64,000 nucleotides of DNA from Acanthaster planci (taxonomy: Eukaryota > Echinodermata > Asteroidea > Valvatida > Acanthasteridae). The translations under genes and the position numbers were made by a program. This document shows, one piece after another, positions 22,951 through 34,028 of the stretch; position 1 is the first letter of the stretch, and every line of letters begins with the position of its first letter. The stretch lies in contig NW_019091691.1 in assembly GCF_001949145.1 (NCBI RefSeq), positions 37,855 to 101,854 on the forward strand. Direction: 5' to 3'. The notes under the pieces are model-generated. The model did no database searches. It was not told where the DNA came from and saw only the letters and a program-made list of their open reading frames with translations.

Positions 22951-25900
22951 CTTTACAAGAAACAATTATTGAATCATATCACTGTTTATTTCTGTGCATT
23001 CACTATGTTATAAACAAACGGTGCCATTTCATTTCTGGACCCTTGAATATTATACGCTAGCTCAAAGCCCACTCCATATCAGTCTAAATCTTTTGTTTTC
23101 TTTGAGCAAGCGCCTGAGCTTTGGCAGTCCCATCTTTTTAGTTTGTTGTGTAACCATTTGATCATCTGTGCATAGCTACCTGAGGTCGCATGTGATGCCT
23201 TTGTTGCCTCTTCGAATCTATCCACGGCATTTCCAGCTGAATGAGGACTGCGAAAGGTCGTTAATGAGATGTCCTTTCCAAACTGCTTTTCATGGATTTC
23301 CGTCTTCCTGCTTACATCCCTTCCACGAACTGCACACAAGTTATTGAATCAAAGAGATGTTCAGGTTGAGCCATTTTTTCCAAGTTTTGTCATTGATCTT
23401 CCATCCTTTGCGCCTCTGTCAAATTTTTATTACTTTTCAGAATGAAAATGTTAAAAACGCTTTAGGTGCTTAAAAATGAATGGAAAAAAGGAGTCTCAGG
23501 TTTAGCAAAATTAGTGTACACCTTCTCTTCATTTTGTTGTACAGTAAGCTTCCAAATCTGTAAACAAGGCTACAGAATAATGAGTTAGAATTCTAATTGA
23601 TCAATTTATTAGTACATTCCAATATGTCAAGTCTGTTGAAAGCGACTGTAAAAACTAGATCATAAGTTTTTAACAAACTAGTATTTACCTTCATCCATTG
23701 TACTTTCCAGCTCATCAAAGAATCTACAGGCCTGTTCATAGTCACTTTCCGGTATAGTCACCTGGATGGACAAGTCAGTCTTATCTTCTGTTGTTAATTC
23801 ATCCGTGATGAAAATCTCCGTCAGTTTCATTGCAAGTTCTCCGGTGACGTACATTGTCCACAGTTTCTCCAATCCAACGCGACTCAAGATGCGAACAACA
23901 AAGGTGATAGATCCAGATTTGACTTGTTCAACCTGTCCGTCCAATGAATCTATAAAGGCATAGAACACATCAAGCATATATGCCTTTCCGTGTTTCTTGG
24001 TGACGTTTGTCAGTGATTTCAATAAAAGGAGTGTATTGATGTCGTCCTTCAGCTCGTTCCTCACTACATCTGTTGCTATCGACAACCTTGGGGACTCTGC
24101 AAAGATAATATTGGAATTCGAACATTATAAGAATAAGGAAAATCAATGCCACACTTAGAGCCAAACAAAACATTTATATTAAGATGAGATTTAATTGGAC
24201 ACTGTGCACTGAGCTTTTGAAAAAACACTATTATTTAACCCCTTTCTGTAAGCATTTGTGGTTTCTTTTCACTAACCTGAGCTCGGTCTTGGCAGAGTCA
24301 CATTTTGAGTGAAATGAATAGTTGGGTTATGAACGGGCCCAAGGAAAGTAGGATTGTTGCTACCACTGACAGCGAGGTCCACTGAAACTTTCTGCCAAGC
24401 CATGCCTTTCTGCACTTCAGATAATGGAGGTGTGTCTTTCCATGGTGCTAAGGCTTGGCTGCTCAGATCTGAATTTGCAGTCTGCTGCTGTCTCGCTTGC
24501 ACGGCTGGTATCAGGTTTCTCGGGCCAACCGGATGCTGGTCCTGCCTGTCTGCATAGACAGGCTCTTCTTGTCTGCTATGTTCAGTTAAGTGGTGATTAG
24601 GTTTTGTTGTGTCTCCCCTCTCCGTAGCTTCACTTCTAACTTGACGTCCGGCTTCCTTCTCCTCATGTGACACCAGTGCATGTATTCGATGAGTGTCTGG
24701 ATTGGAAGCTTGGTATAACTGAGGGCTCTGTGCTCTGATCTTACACTGGTCGTCTGGCTGCATCTGTGGTCTCCCTAGTGTTGTGGCATTTTCTTTCCGA
24801 TTTGAACTACTGATCTGACCCTTTTCCTGCTTTCCTGTGAGGTGTCTAGGTTGGTCATTATCATGTGCATGATCCCCAGCAAAAGTCTTTCCCTTCCAAT
24901 CATCTAATGCTGCTGATGCGAGTTGCGGAGTCATAGTCTCTTCCATCTGTTCTTCCTGTGACTGAGGCATGTTTAGACTGCCGATTGTCCCCACTCCAAG
25001 TCCAGACTGAGGCCTGTTTAGACTGCCGATTGTTCCCACTCCAAGTCCAGCTCTCTCTGGAGATGTCTTTTGGAGAGAATCCTCTTCCCGGACACTCAAT
25101 TTTACATTTTGCTGTGTTGGACTCTTTCCCTCGGATGTTTCCATCATCTTTGCTGAAGAGTCTTGAGCTTCATACCCGGGGCTCTGCTGTTCTCTTCGTT
25201 CAGATTTCTCTTGTGATCCAGCCGGTACGTTCGCCTTGTTGCCAGTCTTTTGTTTTGTCACATCATTTGGATCTGAGGGGTGATAGTGAAAGCAAACGTA
25301 AATGCTCAAAGAACGGGTTCAATTTGGTGCACAGCATCTCCGTGTATAGTGAAACCAATGTTAACAAAGACTTCATAATAATTACTGAGCTCGTGAAGAT
25401 CTGTAGCCTTTGTGAAATAAGTTTTCAAGTTAAATTTAGATGCTGATTCAACATTAGTTTGTAACGTTAACAGAATGCTGTTTTGATGTTGTTTTTACCA
25501 CGCAAATGGTGACTATTTTGTCATCGAGTTCACACTTTAAACGTAACAATGATTGATCGCGGCAAAGTAGCAATATGGCAAATATGCAGTAACTTTCCCA
25601 GTGACCTTTTCGTCCACCACCCAGTAGGCCGACAGTTGAAAGACGGAGGAAGATAGTTTCGTCTTGTTGAATCCCGCAGTCGTCGAGTGTGAGCAAGTCA
25701 TCAAGCTGAGAAAGAAATTGACAGACTCTTACGATAAAACATGAATTTTCTTAGAATCCTTTCTAATGACATTAGTGTGGTGTTCACACTGAACAAGCAG
25801 AAAATTGACAGAAAATTGATGCCGAATATATAATTTTCAATAATTGAACCTGAGGTCATGATCTAAAAATCGCTGGTTTAGCCAGAAAATTAAAGAAAAT

Positions 25901-28479
25901 TCTTTTGCGGAGTAAATTAACATATCTTGGCATCTCTACCTGGAAGTTACAAAAAGTTCTCCGGATATGTAGACACTGATGTTTGGGCTGGACGTTGATC
26001 TTACTGTTTATTAAATCTTTCAAAGATGAGATGGATGTCTCCGGATCCAGATGGAAACAAAATGTCTTGAGTCCATGAAGAAGGGGACTCCGGACAAAGA
26101 TCTGCAACCTCCGTTTCACAGACCTGAAAATGGCCGAAATGGAGTTTTCCTCATTTGGTTTTTTACCCTTCATAAGCACATTACACATTTTGTTCCCATT
26201 TTAAGGAAGTGCCACTTCCTGGTGCTTAGCATTAGTGCTGTCCAACTGAGTAAAAACAGTGCTGATTTTGCCAAGAAAAGATTTGGCAGCGACTTCAACA
26301 AAGCTTAACCAGTTAGTACACACAGGACATTTGTTTTCCTCGGTTTGGGCCACAGATTTTTCCTTCTTGAGGTAGATTTATTGAGATGATGCATACAGTG
26401 CCTTACCGGGAAGGCCAAGGTTTTCCTATGTTACAAGCTTTCTCCTTTCTCAGTTTTTGTTCCTCGATTTCTGGTACTTCCTTTTGTTTGCTCTGCCCCT
26501 CTGCTCTTGTTTCATCATTTTTCTCTGGATGGAGTCTTTCAACTTCGTCTTTAGGTTGGTAATTTTCTGCAAAATTGAGAAAACGTTTGTTAATCCCCAA
26601 GGTATAAAAATGGTCCTGATTAAAATGCACCATTCATTCACAGCAAACCACTGTTTAATTTTTTCTACATTCTACTGTCGATTTTTCTCTGTATACTAAC
26701 AGGAGATTCTGATGGAAGTGTATTTAGAACATGGTAAGAAAACAATTTAATAAGTACGTATGGATTACGACACGTATTTCGTACATGTATGTACGGATTA
26801 CTAAACTGTACGTATGGATTAGTAATCCACATGTTGCATTGCATGACTACACTTCAATTCCTTCGACCTGAGCGGGACCAAGAGAGGGTGTGATTTCCTA
26901 GCAACGGAGACTCCTATGGTAGGAACTACATGTAAACTTTGCTGGTTCCAGAAGGACTATGCCATACATTGTACATGCCTTGAGTATGCATCCGACCTAC
27001 CAACAAAACAGCATTTCCACCAACATGGCTCTTTTCAACAGATGAGGGGATGCTTCTGCTCAAGGCAGAATTTGGAAGGTGTCTAGGATCATTATTTACA
27101 AATTTGTAGCAGCAATCTGTACGTATGAAAAAGTGATCCGTACATACGGTTGCGTAACCCGTTCATATGAATTAAATATTTTTCTTACCATGTGCTAGAT
27201 ACAGTTCCTTAAGAATCTCCTGTTGGTATACAGAGAAAAATTGACAGTAGAACATACTGTGCTAAAACAGTTACTTCTGTAAAGCCAATTGACAATAGAA
27301 TCTACTGTCAGACATTTTTTAACAGGGTGGGTCAAACAAAAACCATGCGTTGTGGTCTGCAATGAGTGAGCCAGCTTCTCAGCTGCTTGGTCTCAATCTG
27401 TCGTCTTTTAAGTTTTCTTCAGTAAGTGTCACCTTATGGCTGGATTTCATGGATCAAAAGCAGATGTGCACGATCAGTCGGCCTACTACATTGTAACTAC
27501 ATACATATTCACATGCAACAAAAAATTTAAAGGAAAAGATCAATTTCCTAATTCTGACGATAAAACTGAAAATCTCATGAGATATGTCCTCATTTGTTCT
27601 CTTCAGACAGTTATAAACTTTGGGTCTTGCCTTTTGATCCTTCCTGAGTTGCGTCATCAGTTGATGGACGGACTGAGATGATTTCGTCTTTGTGAACACC
27701 ATTTTCTTCAAGTGTAAGGACATTGCAGAGCTGACAAAGCAGTCAGACCAAGAAGATTTCAATGAAAAGGAAATGTCTATAGTCACAATGCAAGTTGGAG
27801 TCTTAATCTTGCATTATACACCATTAAAGGGTACTTAACAAGTATCGTTTATTTCTGTTGTTTTTAAAAAGGAAATGTGGTTCTATGAGAGAAATTTGGA
27901 AGTTTGGGACTCAATCAAATCCCTGCTTAGAGCTACACTTGAAGTTCACTTTGCAAAAGTTTGGCACTGAGGTTTTCCATGTCTCACAGACATGACAAGA
28001 TATCAGGTGTAATTTTACCATAAAACCTCAATAGTTGATAGAGTACTTTGCCATCAACTATACAAAACTCTGAACTTTGACAAAGGTTCCTCTATGGAAC
28101 CCCTGCCAACCAGTGTATTGTGTTGGGGGGGGCTGGAAAATTTTCTGGACATGACTGTCCAATATGTTTCATCCATAACAGAATCCTCATACATCATAAC
28201 TCCACTGCTGAAAGAAACAGGTGTATGCTGGTGCTTTTAATTCCCCCAAATACTGCAACATGTCATCAAGGGGGGCCAGTCCCCCCCCCACTGGATACCC
28301 CATTGCTGCCAACTCCAATTCCTCCCTGCTTATAAGACAGGCTTAGTACCTGTGTCATGTTGATTGAAACAGAAGAACATCGTTACCTGAATGTTGTCAG
28401 AGATGTGCAGACGTTGAATTTGAGGCCTGACCCCGATCTTCCTGTGAATCATCCCTTTCAAGAATGAGACAGGATTTGT
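19916..28479 (-). CDS. NLR-like gene 2: UBL-UBL-TRADD-N-like-NACHT-LRR, 5' end truncated
   Basis: Exons, 5' to 3' on minus: 28387-28479 (remnant of UBL1 first half), 27633-27732, 26407-26566, 25940-26123, 25606-25705, 24277-25272, 23689-24096, 23180-23329 (cassette) and 19916-22950 (NACHT-LRR, stop at 19916). Lengths 160, 184, 100, 408 and 150 nt are identical to those of gene 1 and/or gene 3, and phases join throughout. The intron after 27633 would use a GC donor (AAAAG|GCAAGA). No N-terminal basic exon or start of UBL1 is visible upstream. The gene may start elsewhere or be damaged. From 27732 to the stop the frame is open, and the 3.0-kb last exon is intact with a polyadenylation signal close by, which argues against long-standing pseudogene decay. 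Confidence 0.78.
23180..23329 (-). CDS. Gene 2 150-nt phase 1-1 cassette exon
   Basis: Acceptor ttgtgtgcag; donor CCTCAG|GTAGCT. The peptide DRFEEATKASHATSG parallels the NACHT-exon peptide DRCGEALRALYTTTG. Just past the donor the intron still translates as SYAQMIKWL, the same residues that follow in the real NACHT exon. The cassette therefore looks like a duplicated NACHT start whose Gly codon GGT now serves as splice donor. Confidence 0.65.
23689..24096 (-). CDS. Gene 2 TRADD-N-like domain exon
   Basis: 408-nt exon, the same length as in gene 3 (40482-40889). It encodes GQVEQVKSGSITFVVRILSR, then GLEKLW and GELAMKLTEIFITDEL, and ends IPESDYEQACRFFDELES. It is highly conserved with gene 3 in the second half, implying constraint on this fold. 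Confidence 0.7.
24277..25272 (-). CDS. Gene 2 Q/E-rich linker exon with RHIM-like tail
   Basis: 996-nt exon, phase 1 to 1. Low-complexity, Gln/Ser/Pro/Glu-rich and probably disordered. It contains a perfect-frame 45-bp tandem duplication at about 24958-25050 (GLGVGTIGSLNRPQS then GLGVGTIGSLNMPQS). The final residues (GSNNPTFLGPVHNPTIHF, then TQNVTLPRPSSG) are nearly identical to gene 3. Confidence 0.8.
25606..25705 (-). CDS. Gene 2 UBL2 second half
   Basis: 100-nt exon, phase 0 to 1, encoding LDDLLTLDDCGIQQDETIFL and a tail LSTVGLLGGGRK. The Leu-x-Gly-Gly end resembles the processing site of ubiquitin precursors. Confidence 0.8.
25940..26123 (-). CDS. Gene 2 UBL2 first half
   Basis: 184-nt exon, phase 2 to 0: RRLQIFVRSPLLHGLKTFCF, HLDPETSISSLKDLINSKIN, VQPKHQCLHIRR. 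Ubiquitin-like beta-grasp order with the conserved 'DPE-x-S-I-S-S-L-K' helix start. Confidence 0.82.
26407..26566 (-). CDS. Gene 2 acidic linker exon
   Basis: 160-nt exon, phase 1 to 2, identical in length to gene 1. DEVERLHPEKNDETRAEGQS and KQKEVPEIEEQKLRKEKA; predicted disordered or helical. Confidence 0.7.
26671..27251. repeat. MITE-like element with about 70-bp terminal inverted repeats
   Basis: 26671-26740 (tctactgtcgatttttctct...) is the diverged reverse complement of 27182-27251. The centre carries cgtacatgtatgtacggatt words and copy 2 of the dispersed repeat. It lies in the intron of gene 2 between UBL1 and the acidic linker. Confidence 0.8.
26871..27090 (+). repeat. Dispersed repeat, copy 2
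   Basis: Starts agcgggaccaagagagggtg and includes cttttcaacagatgagggga, then tgcttctgctcaaggc. It is shared with 44843-45025 (agcgggaccaagagaaggct; cttttcaaccgatgggaggg). Confidence 0.7.
27633..27732 (-). CDS. Gene 2 UBL1 second half
   Basis: 100-nt exon, phase 0 to 1: LCNVLTLEENGVHKDEIISV and a tail ending QEGSK. The donor is AAAAG|GCAAGA, a good GC-type donor; the matching base in gene 3 gives GT. Confidence 0.65.
28387..28479 (-). pseudogene. Gene 2 UBL1 first half, truncated
   Basis: Only the second half of the exon is recognisable: FLKGMIHRKIGVRPQIQRLH then ISDNIQ with donor GTAACG. Upstream of it the sequence loses all similarity to the beta1-beta2 part. No acceptor at the expected place is seen. 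Confidence 0.65.
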
Positions 28480-30122
28480 AAAAGAATAAATAGTGGCCAT
28501 AGCAAAGAACACACACTTTGATGTATTTATTAAAGACTCCATCATGAGTTTAAGAATGTGATTCAAAGGTGTGTAAATGATATGCACTTCATCTCTGTTT
28601 CAATCTTCCTATTCTTGTTATGCCTTGGTTTATTTTAGCATTCTTGGTTTGTATAGGCCTACATGTACAGATTTACAGTAATAGCATATCTTAAGGAAAG
28701 AGTGTCGTCCAACAATTTATAAACATCAATGTTTTACCTATTTTGGCATTAGCATTTGCTAAAAGTGTATGCGCATGTTTGTAAATTGTGATTGTTTTTG
28801 TACTATCTTGAAGTGTGCCAATAAATTAAACAATGTACACTTGTATATGTACAGTGTACATGCATATATTGTACTTGAAAAAGAATTTGATAAACATCGT
28901 ACTGTTATGGCTTCAAAGCAATGGTACCTTTGGTCGTGTCACCAGAATACGGGCAGTCAGTGTCATATCAGCTTCTCTTGTTCAAGTATTAAGACTGTTA
29001 AAATTTTTTTTACACATTCAACAGTAGAAGAAAGTTCACAAAATGTGTGCCTACACATGTACATGTAGGTATAAAATGTATTTGGAATCTTGAACACTAC
29101 TGACCAGAACCCTTTAGGTTCCACTTCATTCGGCCAGCAACTATAATTTTCTTTGACATTTTAATTAATCTTAACATATTGGAACAAGGGCTGTTATGTA
29201 GCGAAGACTACATGTACTTTCAGGGTCGACATGCCCCCTCTTCTTCCTTTAAATGCCAAGAAAACGGGAACAAAGGCATGGTATCCAATTCAAGAAAACT
29301 TAAAGTTTATGATCCTTTTGCAAATCAAGGTGTTCTTCAAAAAAAGTGGCCGAGAAAATTCTGGAGGATCAAAGAGCCAACACAAGGTAAATTTGAATGT
29401 GTACTCACATATAGGCCTACATGTATTCAGCTGATATTGCCAATCGGGCTGCGGCGCCTACTTTTTCCCGCAATTAAGAATAATGCAATTAAAACATATA
29501 TCTACATGCATTGCATACGCCAACTTTTCATCAATTATGCATGTAAGCACATACATGTAGGTGTACGTATACTGAATGTACAGTGTGCACTAACCGGTAC
29601 TGTACATTCAAATGGCATCGCTGTTTATGATACAGTTCACATAGGCAATCCAGCAAAAGGTCACGGCTGATGACATGGTCGAGGGATTGTGCACCCTCCC
29701 TCGGCCCCTACACACACACCCACACAGGCGGCGCTGCACGATTGAAAGTTAAGTCTAGGCCTACTGTGCAACACAATGCATTCATGCAGTCTTGTTTCAA
29801 ATTAAAACTGCATAGTTAGGGCTACATTGCCTAGGTCGACGATCCATTTCCGGGTTTACCGCACATAAACATGTAGGCCTGCATGTATACATATATACAT
29901 GTACATGTAGGCCTACGCCGCACACTGAATTGGTGCAAATTGGAATGGGCCTATTTATTTACATGTACTTTGATCCGGCATGTCCCCATATACACAACAC
30001 ACGCCTCCATAATTAAGCACACTGTTCGCGATCGCACAGTACATGTAAGTTCGAGGTGTGTAGTGCTGGTGGTGACCACTACAACTGCTGGCATGATCAG
30101 CCAGTCAGGCTTAGCCGCAGAA

Positions 30123-30237
30123 TTAGCTCTACTGGGTGGAGCCTTAGTAGGGCCATGCATGGCCAGACCCTATTCCTCTTTTTCGAATTTTGCATGTTTT
30201 CGACTGGAGTAACTAACGCTCCACTCAGTAGAGCTAG
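30123..30237. repeat. Short inverted repeat
   Basis: 26-bp arms: 30123-30148 (ttagctctactgggtggagc...) and 30212-30237 are reverse complements with two mismatches, about 63 bases apart. Confidence 0.7.
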
Positions 30238-30740
30238 GCCTACCACAGACTTGCTTATTTCCAGACAACCTTCTTGACTCAATGGCCCTTTGTCGAGGAA
30301 AAAAACAAATTCTTACTTGGATGTCCCGACAATTCCCTTTCCGGACTTCAGCATCGAACATTCACAGCATACGACAGAGAAACTTAGAAAGCTCTCATCA
30401 CACCACCCATACCAGGTAACTTGATTCACGAAGTTGGATTCTTAGGAGTCTGTACGTGCTCTCTTTTGTATGGCGCGCAAAAATGGTTTAAATTGAAATT
30501 ATAATTGGCGTCTTCGTTTCTGACGATAGTGTCCTCTACCTTCACACATTTGGCTCCAACTCCCCACAGCTAATTAGTTGGCGTTGCAGGTTTGTGCAGT
30601 ATGTCCCGTTCTGCAAAATACATGTTGTCTACATAAGTTATCCCTTCCCGACTTCCTCACCCGTCCGACGATCGAGACTATCAGGCCTAGCTAGGCCACG
30701 CCAAAAGATTCGGGTGGTTTATGCCAATTTGTGAACACGG

Positions 30741-30902
30741 GTGACTCACAAAAGTGCGCCTCCAAGAGTTTGCAACACACCGGCCAATCATAATTCGCGA
30801 AATCTGTCGACCAAATGCGCGTTTGGAAAGGGTTGACAAATTCACGCATTGTGATTGGTCAACACGCGTTGCAAACTCTTGGAGGCTCTCTATTGTGAAA
30901 CG
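30741..30902. repeat. Palindromic MITE-like element
   Basis: The left arm contains gcctccaagagtttgcaaca. The right arm contains its reverse complement (tgttgcaaactcttggaggc in effect). Arms are about 60 bases, with a spacer of about 40. Confidence 0.75.
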
Positions 30903-30962
30903 CACGTATATCGGTAGACATTGTCAATAATGAGTTTGGGTCGTATTTACTACATGTATCTC

Positions 30963-31260
30963 AATTATATATAACGGGTTTGCCCGTACCCAACGTATAT
31001 TAATAAGCACTGTATGCTTAGTGCTTGTCTAAGAGCTTGTGAAAAAAACGTCACAAGCTTACTCGGGAGGGACTCGAACCCACGACCTCCTGCTTACTAG
31101 TGCAGATGTCTTAACCACTGCACTAGTAAGCAGGAGGTCGTGCAGGTTCGAGTCCCTCCCGAGTAAGCTTGTGAGGTTTTTCGCAAGCTCTCAGACAAGC
31201 ACTAAGTATACAGTGCTTATTAATATACGTTAGGTAAGGGCAAACCCGTTGTATATAATT
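30963..31260. repeat. Near-perfect 300-bp palindrome carrying tRNA-like B boxes
   Basis: From ttatatataacgggtttgcc on the left to gggcaaacccgttgtatata on the right, the two halves are reverse complements over about 145 bases with few mismatches. The centre is ctagtgcag/ctgcactag. Each arm holds ggttcgagtccctcccgag or its complement, a consensus B box (GGTTCGAnTCC). No matching A box or acceptor stem, so not a functional tRNA. Confidence 0.9.
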
Positions 31261-32129
31261 AACATCTCCCCAACGCAAAAATTACATCTTGGAAAATACA
31301 TGTATCTCATTAGCTCGTATTCATCGAGAACTAACAAACGATCGTTATCACATGTATTTTGGTCATCGATTATACATATTCAGAATACAAAATTCACCAC
31401 AACTGAAAGATCTTCGTCATCAGCAACAGTATTCATACGAACATACGAGGGCAAATGTTACGAAATTGCTTTTTTATGGTCCGACCTAAAGAGCAATAGC
31501 TTACCAAAACACCACCTCGAAAATAACTGGCGTCGGAAATTGTCAAAATCACTACAAAACGGGCAAAATAAAGTGGTTGTTTTACGTCGCGTGCCATACC
31601 ATAAACTTGTTCACTAGTCGGTATATAGTCGTGTTTTGTGTGGGACCCGCTCTGGTAAGAAAGATGTAGTGCACGTGCTTGAGTTCCGACGATATTTTAT
31701 TCAAAGGTCAACCATCATTATGTATGTGTTTCGGACTGTGTACCAATAATGTACCGTGTGGATAGTCTGGGGCAAAATTGAATTATCTACCGACTTGCCA
31801 CTGAGTCTAACCATACAACAACGTGTTGATTGAATCGGCATCGATCGCATGCCGTACGTACGTTGGAAAGATACATGTAATAGCATAGCACCGCGTTTGC
31901 CAGATCGCAAGTTTTATCAAGGAGGAAGGAGTGGTTTTATGGAGTTCAAAATGAGTCCATTCGATCACTGAAGTCGACTCAAAAATGATTCTGTTTGCCG
32001 TGATATCATTCAAGTAGGTTAGTCCAATCAACTCCAGCTGAATGCTGTTCAAACTGAACATGGCTCGCTGTGAAAAATGAGGCCTCGATTGGGCTGGCCA
32101 GCCGCCCAGCACGAGTCGTGTGGCCCGGG

Positions 32130-32140
32130 TAGCTCAGTGG
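32130..32140 (+). repeat. tRNA-like A box (SINE head)
   Basis: TAGCTCAGTGG within tggcccgggtagctcagtgg fits the polymerase III A-box consensus. It abuts the inverted-repeat element at 32147, and no B box follows at tRNA distance. Confidence 0.45.
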
Positions 32141-32146
32141 GGTGTA

Positions 32147-32541
32147 AGGTCAACTCGACCGTTTGCCAACTCGACTCTCGACCAACTCGACCGTGCAAAC
32201 GGTGCAACAGCCTGACAGGGACCGGGCCTTGAAGGAACGTATTTTTCCTAGTTGTGGATCGCTCGTATAATTCGTTTTACAGTGCGTGATGTGATCTGTG
32301 CATGTGCACAGTGTGGTGACATATTTCGGGGGCTCATGAGTACGTGCTTCTCAAATTGGGGAGGGAATTTTTTAAAGTATCTCATTGGCACAAGTTCATT
32401 TATTGATTGCATTTCAGTTGATTTTGTGGGTTCATTGAGTTGGTAAATGGTCGAGTTGACTCAACTTTGAGTTGGTTGATGGTCGAGTTGGTCAGGAATC
32501 GAGTTGACTCGAGTCGAGTTGGCAAACGGTCAAGTTGACCT
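32147..32541. repeat. Inverted-repeat element rich in 'gtcgagttg'
   Basis: The left arm (aggtcaactcgaccgtttgc...) and right arm (...gcaaacggtcaagttgacct) are reverse complements. Internal copies of gtcgagttg/caactcgac repeat in both orientations. About 395 bp. Confidence 0.8.
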
Positions 32542-32562
32542 ACAACTGCCTAGTGAGACTTC

Positions 32563-32681
32563 ATGATGCGGAAGTACATGAACTGTACTTCCCGAATGGT
32601 TAGGTACTAATTTAAGGTAAGGTAAGCTACTCCGGAGTACTAGTACCTCACCGTTCGGGGAGTACTTGAACTGGTGAAGGC
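32563..32681. repeat. Imperfect inverted repeat
   Basis: tgaactgtacttcccgaatg...ggtacta on the left pairs with tagtacctcaccgttcgggg...cttgaact on the right. Confidence 0.6.
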
Positions 32682-33788
32682 ATGTTTTTTCCACTTAAAA
32701 AAAAAAAATCATTGACTGTACAGCCAGGAGGGACTGCGGTCTTGTGCTATGCTTGGCATTTTCCCCACCTCCATACTGTACATCGTGTTAATGCCCTGTG
32801 GGCCCTTGCAATTTGCAGGTTAATAATATCAGAGCTTTTTCTACAACTCACATGGTCAGGCTGATGGTTAAAATAGCTTGGTACGTGAGTTGCCATTGCC
32901 AGTGTTTGGTTATGCCACGGTTTGTACAACTGGAGGTTAAACATGGTGGTACCCATTCATGTGTATCAAAAAAATCTACTTGTATGCATGATGGACAGAT
33001 GGGAAGATTATGAATACATGTACATGTACACAAGCAGAGGTAGGATTTGTTGTTGGCATGGAGCCATGGTGGTGGGTGTGAAGTAAAATAACAAAAAATT
33101 AGCCTGGCCATGGCAAGTTTAAAAGAAGGCAGGAAAGACGGTGCTGACTCCATAATATACATGTACATGCAAATGGGTGTTCTTCATGATACACTCTGTA
33201 GAATAGGGCCCGATGATCGGTCAGTCAATTTTGTGTGAAGTCTCTGACTTTACTTCCCTGGTTTTAAAACAATCTTCCACAACCAAGAAGTAGATCGAGA
33301 AACTGCAGTTTGCTGTGGCAGAATTTATTGACAAATTGTGTGTTTTAGTTTGCTCTGTGTACTAACAAATGCAAATGCTTACACTGTGCATGTGTTCACT
33401 GCAGATGAATGTTGCTGAGGCTGTGCTATGGATAGAAACATACCGGTGTTTTGTGCTTACTACACATGCAGTATGTTCTCTGTGTTCCTTCCTCCATGCT
33501 ATGACATAGCATTGCATTATTCAGAATTGGTTCCATCTTATTTCATCATGTTCTGAAAACGGGCACGAATGAAACATGTCAAAAACAATTCTGTGCGGGG
33601 AATGACTTGCCTGTGGTGTCCTTAGTCATGTTAGTGTTGTGCATGTCCTTAGTGTGGTGCACTGTGGTGTTGTATGTGTGGCAGAAGATGCATGTACTTG
33701 GATGCTTTTGTTCACACTTTACAGGGTGGATTACCTGTGACTATGCATGTACATGTACGTGCAGCCTTGTGGTGAGGTTATTACTTAG

Positions 33789-34028
33789 ATGCCACAGGAG
33801 ACCATTCAGCAGTTGGATGAAGACAACAAGGCAACAGCCGTCATGTACAACCATGACATAGCCAAACTCATCACCAGGAAGAGCAAAGTGATGAAATGCA
33901 GAAGGGAAGCTTTCATGTCAGTGCTTCCATACAGGAGACTGTCTTCTCACCATAATCCTGCTTTTAACAAACTGCCGTCCTCATTAAGTACCCGCAAGCC
34001 GAAAAGTAAGACTATGAAAGAAAGATAG
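33789..34028 (+). CDS. Gene 3 N-terminal basic exon (splice donor uncertain)
   Basis: MPQETIQQLDEDNKATAVMY and then KCRREAFMSVLPYRR match the N-terminal exon of gene 1. The frame ends at TAG (34026-34028). At the position aligned with the gene 1 donor (AAG|GTAAAC) the sequence is AAG|ATAGGA, so the donor is lost. A good donor (AAAA|GTAAGA) at 34006 leaves phase 1, whereas the next exon needs phase 2. Confidence 0.55.
   Translation: MPQETIQQLDEDNKATAVMYNHDIAKLITRKSKVMKCRREAFMSVLPYRRLSSHHNPAFNKLPSSLSTRKPKSKTMKER

Larger units (their letters stand above)
28588..33788. other. Intergenic region between head-to-head NLR genes 2 and 3
   Basis: No gene supported. Many short open frames lie inside palindromic repeats. 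It holds at least five foldback structures (30123-30237, 30741-30902, 30963-31260, 32147-32541, 32563-32681), and tacatgta/taggcctac words are abundant. 28588-30100 and 32682-33788 hold nothing else that I can name. Confidence 0.6.

Noticed and set aside
24958-25446. 162-codon plus-strand open frame
   Set aside because: Shadow of the gene 2 linker exon; its repeats mirror the 45-bp tandem duplication.
31039-31233. Small protein or functional tRNA in the palindrome
   Set aside because: The frame is made of the two complementary arms. tRNA-like parts lack an A box, a D arm and an acceptor stem.
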